A stretch of DNA of 64,000 bases from Phyllostachys edulis (Eukaryota; Streptophyta; Magnoliopsida; Poales; Poaceae), in assembly GCA_036346405.1 (NCBI GenBank), contig CM070548.1, positions 94,334,588 through 94,398,587 on the forward strand, read 5' to 3'. This document shows, piece after piece, positions 57,846 through 64,000 of the stretch (positions are counted from its first letter, which is position 1; every line of letters starts with the position of its first letter). Below the pieces are notes generated by a model, which did not search any database, was not told the DNA's origin, and worked only from the letters and a program-made list of their open reading frames with translations. Made by a program: the position numbers and the translations under genes.

Positions 57846-59591
57846 CACTACTACAGAAAAGGCATTCACAGACGGTTCAAAAACATCATCACAGACGGTT
57901 TCGTGAGCCGTCTGAGTTTATGGGTCAGTAATGATATGATCATCACAGGCGGTTTCAAACCGTCAGGAAACTATCACAGACGGTTACGAACAAGAAGCGC
58001 TCAGTGATATTACTTATCACAGAGCGGTTCTTGTTCGTAAAATGCGCGATAATCTATTTTCATGCGGTTACGAACAAGAATTGTCTGTGATAAGTAATTA
58101 TCACAGACGGTTCTTATTCAGAGCCGTCTGTGATAATTTTTTCTATTTCAAAAAAAAAATCAAACCAATCATTTGCTAGACAGTTGTTTCCATATGCAAC
58201 CTCTAGCAAGACAACTAAAATCCAATTAAAATTATGATGGCAAACACATTACAGGAAAGAGAAACCAAAATGTTTCACAATGTCCCCTCCGAATGGGAAA
58301 AAAAAGTTACAAAGTTAAACTAGGTAGAAACCATCTATGCCTCCAAGCTCCTGAAGAACTCATCGGCTTCTTGGATTAAGAACTCATCCTCTCAATACCT
58401 CACCAGCATACACAAGATGTTCTTGCATGTCGCCGAAGTTCGACTCAAGCTAAATCGGCAAGGAGAGACGATCAAAACCTCGGTAAGCGCTCCGTCCTTA
58501 GATAACACAAAATTAAGATAATTTTCATTACAAAAACAGCCAACAAATTGTGTATGTTATGGGGATGTACATGTACCTTCCTAGCAGTCTACCTCGCAAT
58601 GCAGACAAGGAGCTCCTCCGATGACCGCATCCTCCTCATTGTAAATGCGTCGGTGTGTCTCCTCATTTGAACCGCGATAGGGAATCGAGGGTGGTCACGG
58701 AGCTTCGGTGTGGAGAGGGAGAAACTAATGGAAAACAAAGTGGGGTGGTTATAATATATAAGGACAGCGCCAAAACATTTTGCCTCCCAGCGTTCAAATT
58801 TTTTCATACTCCGTAGCTGCGAATCACGAGACGGTTTCATAGAAAAACCGTGCGTGACGATTTATATATCAGCGGTTCTTTATACGAACCGCTGCGTGAT
58901 AAGTATTTATCACGACGGTTTATATTAAAAACCGTGCGTGATATATATCTTATCACGAGCGGTTTGTATTAAAAAAATGCCATGGTAAAATTTAGTGATT
59001 TGAAGCCATGGTAAAATTGGAGTGTTAGTGATTCCAAGCCATGGTAAAATCCGAGTGTTAGTGATTTGAAGCCATGGTAAAATTGGAGTGTTAGTGATTC
59101 CAAGCCATGGTAAAATCCGAGTGTTAGGAAAATTCAAGCCATGGTAAAATCGTAAAGTAAGGAAAATTCCAAGTTCTGAGCGGTTTTAATACAAACCGTG
59201 CGTGATAAGATATATATCACGACGGTTTTAATACGAACCGCTCGTGATACTTCGAGCGGTTTTCAACACGAACCAAATGCGTGATGAGCATGAGAATTCC
59301 GCAGGCGGTTCGTGTTGAAAACCGCTCGTGAAGTATCCTGACGGTTACGAACAAGAACCGCTCGTGATCTACTAAGTATCGCAGACGGTTCTTGTTGTAA
59401 CCGCTGCGTGATACTTCACTGACGATTTCAAACGTAACCGCGTGATATTACTTCTTCCTGAGCGGTTTTAGCGTTAGCGATAAGAATACGCATTTCATTA
59501 AACCAAAACCGTCTGTGATTGTATTTAGTACAGACGGTTTTGGTCAACCGTCTGTGATGAGGCGTCCAGTATTAGCCTTTTTGTAGTAGTG
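57846..59591. mobile_element. Non-autonomous CACTA element, 1.75 kb
   Basis: The termini are CACTACTACAGAAAAGGC and, read inward from the right, CACTACTACAAAAAGGC. The target duplication is taa (57843-57845, 59592-59594). The subterminal regions carry dense TCACAGACGGTT/AACCGTCTGTGA inverted pairs. The left end matches the right end of the 25878-26967 element and vice versa (for example GAGTTTATGGGTCAGT), so the two are inverted copies of one family. It contains a 33-bp tandem array and no transposase. Confidence 0.95.
58979..59160. repeat. 33-bp tandem array in the CACTA element
   Basis: GCCATGGTAAAAT recurs at 58979, 59005, 59038, 59071, 59104 and 59138. The spacing is 33 bp after a first truncated unit. 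Two unit types alternate (TTGGAGTG with GATTCCAA; TCCGAGTG with GATTTGAA), giving a 66-bp higher-order period. Confidence 0.95.
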
Positions 59592-60733
59592 TAAACTGGT
59601 GGTTGTGTGTTTGGGAATAATAATCTGTGTGTCTTAGTTAGAATTTGGAAGTCTTGACTTGGTCAATTAAGGACCTAACTTTGTGCGTCATTAAACTGAG
59701 TCTTACTGTACGACTACATGCCTGGTATGGGACGGGCCTAACTTAGTAAGTTATGAATTCTTGACAATGATCACTCAGGTAGTAGGTTAGGCTGTGTTGA
59801 TTGGGTGGAGGTGTGCTACCAAGTAGTCACATCGCGGGACAGTTCGCCGCATCCCTGTCCAACGGTGTGTGTCATACCTATCGCCATGTATGGCTGGGTA
59901 TGACGGTTCGTAAGCACACTGGGAGTATCAGTGTTTGAGATGAAATTTCTGAAAGATTTTGTTGTGATCTGCTCTGATCCGGTTGATTTCATCTTGTGGG
60001 TAAAGTGTACAAACTCTGCAGAGTGTTAAATCAAGCTATTCGAATAGCCGCGTCCACGGTCATAGACATACTCAAAGATTTCATACGAGAGGTAGATTTT
60101 CATAAAACAATTGAGAAGAGACAGCTGTGTGATTTAAGTCATATGACTATGTGAATAATTTGTTTAGGCTATGTGTCTTTGTTTAATCAAACTGTTAAAT
60201 TAATATTGTTTATTTGTTTTGAATTATGCCTTCAATCTATTATTCGTATTCAACCGCAAACGTTGCATTTCTGCAAAAGAACTACAGAAGCCATCCCCTT
60301 GGAATAAGCCTGCATCTATAAATTGCATTCTGTGGTATGACTTGTGAGTACGGTCGTGTACTCATACTTGCTTTAATCAATCAAGCAGAAGTGAAGGAAT
60401 CGTCAGTCAACAAGGTCTACTTCAATGATCGTGAAGAACTAGGTCGTGCACCCCAGCCGATTGCCTGTGGGCATATGAATGGGCTTCACTGAAGTTATTC
60501 CGTTACGTTCCGCTGCAGCTTCATTGAGCTTTTTGCTTTCTGAGGTATTAATTGTAAACTTTGACCTTAAGGTCTTCACTTTGATATTTATTGTTATTTG
60601 CCTTTTTATTAGTCATTTTTGTATATGGAAATGATATTTAACTGATGTTGCCATTGTGTGCACTAGTGTGATCTTGGACTAGTGTATTATATACAGAGAG
60701 TCTAGAATTGCATTTTTAGGTTCCGACAGCTTA

Positions 60734-61812
60734 TGACTACAAATTTAGCATCAAGAACGACATAAATACACACCACCATCCTCAAAAGCTACGAGCAAGG
60801 GATGCCGCTCAATTCCCGTTTGTAAGATAGTACCAAGTACAGGGCATTTCTTGTTTAAATTTTTAGCTACTTTGCTCTGATTCGATATGCAAATGTATCA
60901 AGAAAGCAAGCAATCTCACTAAAAAAAGGCCCCATCAAGACCTGAAAATTTACACGGATTCAGGACTAGTCCCGATCGCCAGAGTCACTTCGTCCTGTCA
61001 CCCATCCCGAGGTGTCAAACTTCACTCAACAGTGTGCAAACGTACCAACCCTTGCGGAGCTAATTAAGGCCGGTGAACACCGAAAATACAGCTTCACCGG
61101 TCGATGTTACGGTCCACCTATGACTGTGCTTGACTGGACATCAGCTCCCGGCCTCGTCGATGCTGTGCAGCGAAGGCCGCCATTGCCGGTGCCGCGCGCT
61201 GGAGCTCCGGTGGCCGTCGTTGTCTTGGCGTGCCAACTGCAGTCAGGTGTGTAGCAGTAGAGTAATCAGAAGACGATGGAACCTTTGCATGTTGCCATAG
61301 TTCAGAAATATAAAGGAATCTTGCAAATGATTCTTCCTCCTGACATTAGTTGCTAGTCACTAATTGATCTATACCCCTAGTCTATTATTGAATTTCCTTC
61401 TGGACGCTACAATAGCATCAATCAGTTGGCTCCACAGGACCACAAATCTTCTTGACTTCTTGTATGCATGCCACTTGGGAGTTGGGAATGTCAAATATGC
61501 AAAGTCTTTCACGAAGTAACCCTCGATTTACCTAAAGGGCTAAAGGCCCATGATTTCCACGATAACTAAGCAGATTCTACAGTTGCAAAGATTCGAATGA
61601 CAATTCCAAAATAATAATAATAGCACTTCTTTTGCTGATAAACTACCGGGTGGAAGGTCTAAAAAAACCACAGGGTGGAAGGAGATGATAATCGCGAGGA
61701 ACAACTAACTCTTGGGGAAAGCAATTAAAGGCGTATCAATCACGCAGAGAACGTGCATGGGGGCATCGAGTGAAAAAAGTAGTTGGATTAAAGGAGGGCA
61801 AGTCTACTCCAT
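60734..61812. other. Intergenic between LTR C and the DUF4228 gene
   Basis: No gene was recognised. An 80-codon plus-strand frame (61012-61254) has no known domain. The last few hundred bases should include the 3' untranslated region of the DUF4228 gene, which ends its coding part at 61813. I see no repeat or RNA gene. Confidence 0.5.
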
Positions 61813-62341
61813 TTATGCAACCACCTGATCAAGACTCTCATCCAACGCCTCCTCCTCCTCCTCGTCGTCCGCCGCCGCCGCCGCCCGCGCCTTGCTCTGC
61901 CTCCACTCCAGCCGCTGCTGCTGCGCCTTCCTCAGCTTCTCCTCCTTCCTCGCCTGCACCGCCTTGGTCACCTCTGCATGCAACGATCAAACACCAACAA
62001 TTAGTTTTGGTTCCATCGTACGCACGATCGAGGACATGAACGCGAAAAGCAGGACAGGACAGATATATACCCTGGGAGGTGATGAGGCGGTAGACGTGGC
62101 CGAGGAGGAGGATCTCCTTGGGCTTGAGCAGCTTGACGCGGGTGAGGCGCACGGTGCGGCGCGCGCCGCCCTCGGCGTCGTGGCGCTCCTCGGCGACGCG
62201 GAGCGTGACGAGCGTGACGTAGTGGCCCGGGTTGGCGCGCATCACCTCGGCCGCGCTGGTCGACCAGTAGAGCCGCTCCACCCGCCCGCCCGGGTGCTGG
62301 ATCACCACCGTCGCCGCCTCCGCCGCCTGGCAGTTCCCCAT
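61813..62341 (-). CDS. DUF4228 (PADRE-domain) protein
   Basis: Two exons, 62071-62341 and 61813-61973, join in frame (CAG G|AG) to 143 codons. The protein begins MGNCQAAEAATVVIQHPGG, then has RVERLYWSTSAAEVMRANPG with HYVTL, RTVRLTRVKLLKPKEILLLG and HVYRLITSQEVTKAVQARK, the order of the plant DUF4228/PADRE family. An acidic tail (DDEEEEALDESLDQVVA) ends it. The start at 62341 is preferred over an in-frame ATG at 62365 because family members begin MGNC; Gly2-Cys4 suggests N-myristoylation and palmitoylation at the plasma membrane (inference). Family members respond to pathogens and abiotic stress; the biochemical function is unknown. The gene is intact. Confidence 0.92.
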
Positions 62342-62517
62342 CCGCGCGCGCGTTGAGTCGTCCACGCGCGCACTCGCGCCGGAGGGACGTGGGCGTGACG
62401 GCGGCTAGGGCCGGGAGGGAGGGGAGACTGGGAGACCGGGGAGGGAGGCGGGGCAGAGCAAGTTGTGGTGTGTAAACTGTTATAAGAGGGGAGAGCAACT
62501 GCTCGAGTGCCGAGGTG

Positions 62518-62526
62518 CTATATATG
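62518..62526 (-). promoter_or_regulatory. Candidate TATA box of the DUF4228 gene
   Basis: The minus strand reads CATATATAG here, about 180 bp upstream of the start codon, which would place initiation near 62490. No other TATA-like sequence of this quality lies between it and the gene. Confidence 0.45.
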
Positions 62527-64000
62527 CCGACGACCTAAACCACGTACCTACCGTTTCTTCTCTATTCCTCCAGTTCTTCCGTTGCCTCTGGTACACCTGC
62601 CACGTACGCCGGCCGCGTGCGTGCGTGCGTGCTTGTATGGTTGCGGCCTGCGCCTTGCACCACCCCAGCGCGCGCGCGAGCAATTAACCTGTGTGACTAG
62701 CAAGTGGTGGTGCGATTCGTGTGAAGTGAAGGTGGTGAAATGGACAAACGGTGGTGTCCCGGTGAACGTCGTTTCACTACTACTCACCGGCGAGAGCTAA
62801 GCTGGCGATCGATGCTGGTGCGCGCTGCGGTTTATGGGCGGGGGATGATGGAGGATTGAAGGGGGGAAGTTGCGGATCGTTTTCGCTGCTTTCTTAGCGC
62901 CCCGTGAATGGACGTTAGCACGTACGTGTTGGTCTGTTGGAGGGCGCACGTTGTTTGTACTCGTCGGGAAGTTTACAGCGTAGCAACAGTGCGAGACGAA
63001 AACGCCCGTCGATTGGTCGCTTTCGTGGTTCGTCGACGTGCGGACCATGGAGATGGAATTGACCCATGAGTCTTCGATCTCCCTGCGGCTTACTTTTGGT
63101 TTCTAGCTACCTCCTCGACTGTATACCTGTAGCCTAGCTTCCGTAGCAGCCAATGTAATATAGTTGTCAAGTAATTCAGTTTGTGCTGCAGTATTTCTAA
63201 GGTCGCTTTCCTATATGTGAGCAACGAATTGTGGTTTGGATCAATTGGCTGGTCTAGCTAGCTCAACATGTCCTGACGATGGGCAAACAATTGTGCATTT
63301 TGTTTTGGTAAAGCACCGAACTCGAACCAAATTGTTGTATTATTGTAGAGCCAGTGGAGAATTTTGGGGCTATTCATCTGTATGAGAATCTTCTGCCTTT
63401 CTTTTGTGTGTTACTAATATATACATGCCACCGAGATGTTCCAAAACTAAAGCCGGCCACTATAACTTCTTTTTCAAGTAACAAAAACTAGTCGTCTAAA
63501 AGAAGTGACTAAATTAGCTTCAGAACAATGCATGTGTGCTTCAAATTGAAGTTAGTTTCTTGCTCACTGGTCCACATTGCGATTTGCGACCACTGCCTGA
63601 TTATCTACGGCAGAATAGGTCGATCATAATAAAGAGAAAAAGGCATTGCCATTATACCAGGCATCAAATATGTATACAATGCAAAATCCAAGTCTAGCTG
63701 CATGAAATCTTTGCAGTTCCTTATTTTATAAATGTCATAGAGAAGGCCCATAATAAATGCCACGTACATATCATGGTTCAATGCGCTGCTTCCATCACTA
63801 TTCTATAATGGCTTGCTCATCCTTTCTCTCTCTCTATACACTGCTTCCTGATAACGGAATACATTCTTATAAATTGGGATGACAATTTGTTCTGCTTACC
63901 TTCCAACCAGCAGCTTCCTGAAAACAAGCTAGTCCAATATAGTATTTAAACTGTTTGCAGCATACTTATCTTTGAAGAAAAGGAAAATACTCCAGAGTTT
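62527..64000. other. Upstream region of the DUF4228 gene, no gene recognised
   Basis: 62560-62700 is GC-rich with GTGCGTGCGTGC and GCGCGCGCG runs. From 63050 onward the DNA is AT-rich, and I found no exon-like frame, RNA gene or transposon end up to the window edge. It may hold the distal promoter. Confidence 0.45.

Larger units (their letters stand above)
55279..60728 (+). mobile_element. Solo Ty3/gypsy-type LTR (LTR C) with nested CACTA
   Basis: It starts TGTAACGTCCCAAAATTTGG and ends TTTAGGTTCCGACA. A perfect 5-bp duplication, gctta, lies at 55274-55278 and 60729-60733. Minus the nested CACTA element (57846-59591) the LTR is 3,704 bp. The shared motif is at 60018-60047. GC-rich 55680-56480 gives domain-free open frames on both strands. 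It is the same family as LTR D (34489-38633), inverted relative to it. Confidence 0.92.

Noticed and set aside
57846..59591. CRISPR-like regular repeats (TCACAGACGGTT with spacers)
   Set aside because: The repeats alternate in orientation, the spacing varies, and they lie within CACTA termini with a 3-bp duplication in plant DNA.
61012..61254. 80-codon plus-strand frame beside the DUF4228 gene
   Set aside because: No recognisable domain and no conserved motif; could not be supported as coding from sequence alone.
1..64000. tRNA, rRNA or other structured RNA genes
   Set aside because: None seen. The Met-tRNA-like TGGTATCAGAGC words are primer-binding sites next to LTRs, not tRNA genes.

Overview
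The window is plant nuclear DNA, almost certainly from a grass (Poaceae). Its genes are intron-rich and GT-AG spliced, the first coding exons are GC-rich, and it is dense in grass-type transposons: Stowaway, hAT, CACTA and PIF/Harbinger elements, Copia, and Ty3/gypsy elements with 3.7-4.1 kb LTRs. Two host genes look intact. One (minus strand, 174-16315, running off the left edge) is the 5' part of the NUCLEAR-PORE ANCHOR/TPR nuclear-basket gene; 27 consecutive exons join in frame to 927 codons. The other (minus strand, 61813-62341) is a two-exon DUF4228/PADRE-domain gene that starts MGNC.

Layout. 1-16.3 kb: NUA exons; the large introns hold a LINE tail, two short non-autonomous LTR elements of one family in opposite orientations, an LTR-like remnant and several MITEs. 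16.5-33.4 kb: nested retroelements. These include an LTR fragment, a broken retroelement ORF, a solo LTR with an hAT element inside, a minus-strand LTR holding a CACTA element and a 381-bp solo LTR, and a pol-less Copia whose gag is split by a 2.2-kb DNA element. 33.4-47 kb: remnants of a GRF-type zinc-finger gene (+) and a FAR1/MULE-type gene (-), convergent. Each is cut by one LTR insertion with perfect 5-bp target duplications: a 4.1-kb solo LTR in the first, a complete but decayed 6.6-kb Ty3/gypsy element in the second. 47-51 kb: nothing recognised. 51.4-55.2 kb: a decayed two-gene PIF/Harbinger element. 55.3-60.7 kb: a second solo LTR of the same family as the one at 34-38 kb, carrying a 1.75-kb CACTA element. 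60.7-64 kb: the DUF4228 gene and its flanks.

The genes do not form an operon or pathway. The nuclear-basket gene and the stress-type DUF4228 gene are separated by about 45 kb of nested transposons. I found no convincing undescribed system. The most informative observations are a short motif shared by five diverged gypsy LTRs, an exact 10-bp-period TTGAC array, a 33-bp alternating array inside a CACTA element, an intact antisense ORF in an otherwise dead gypsy element, and the GRF/FAR1 convergent pair. All identifications are by eye from translations, splice signals and repeat structure; no database search was run.
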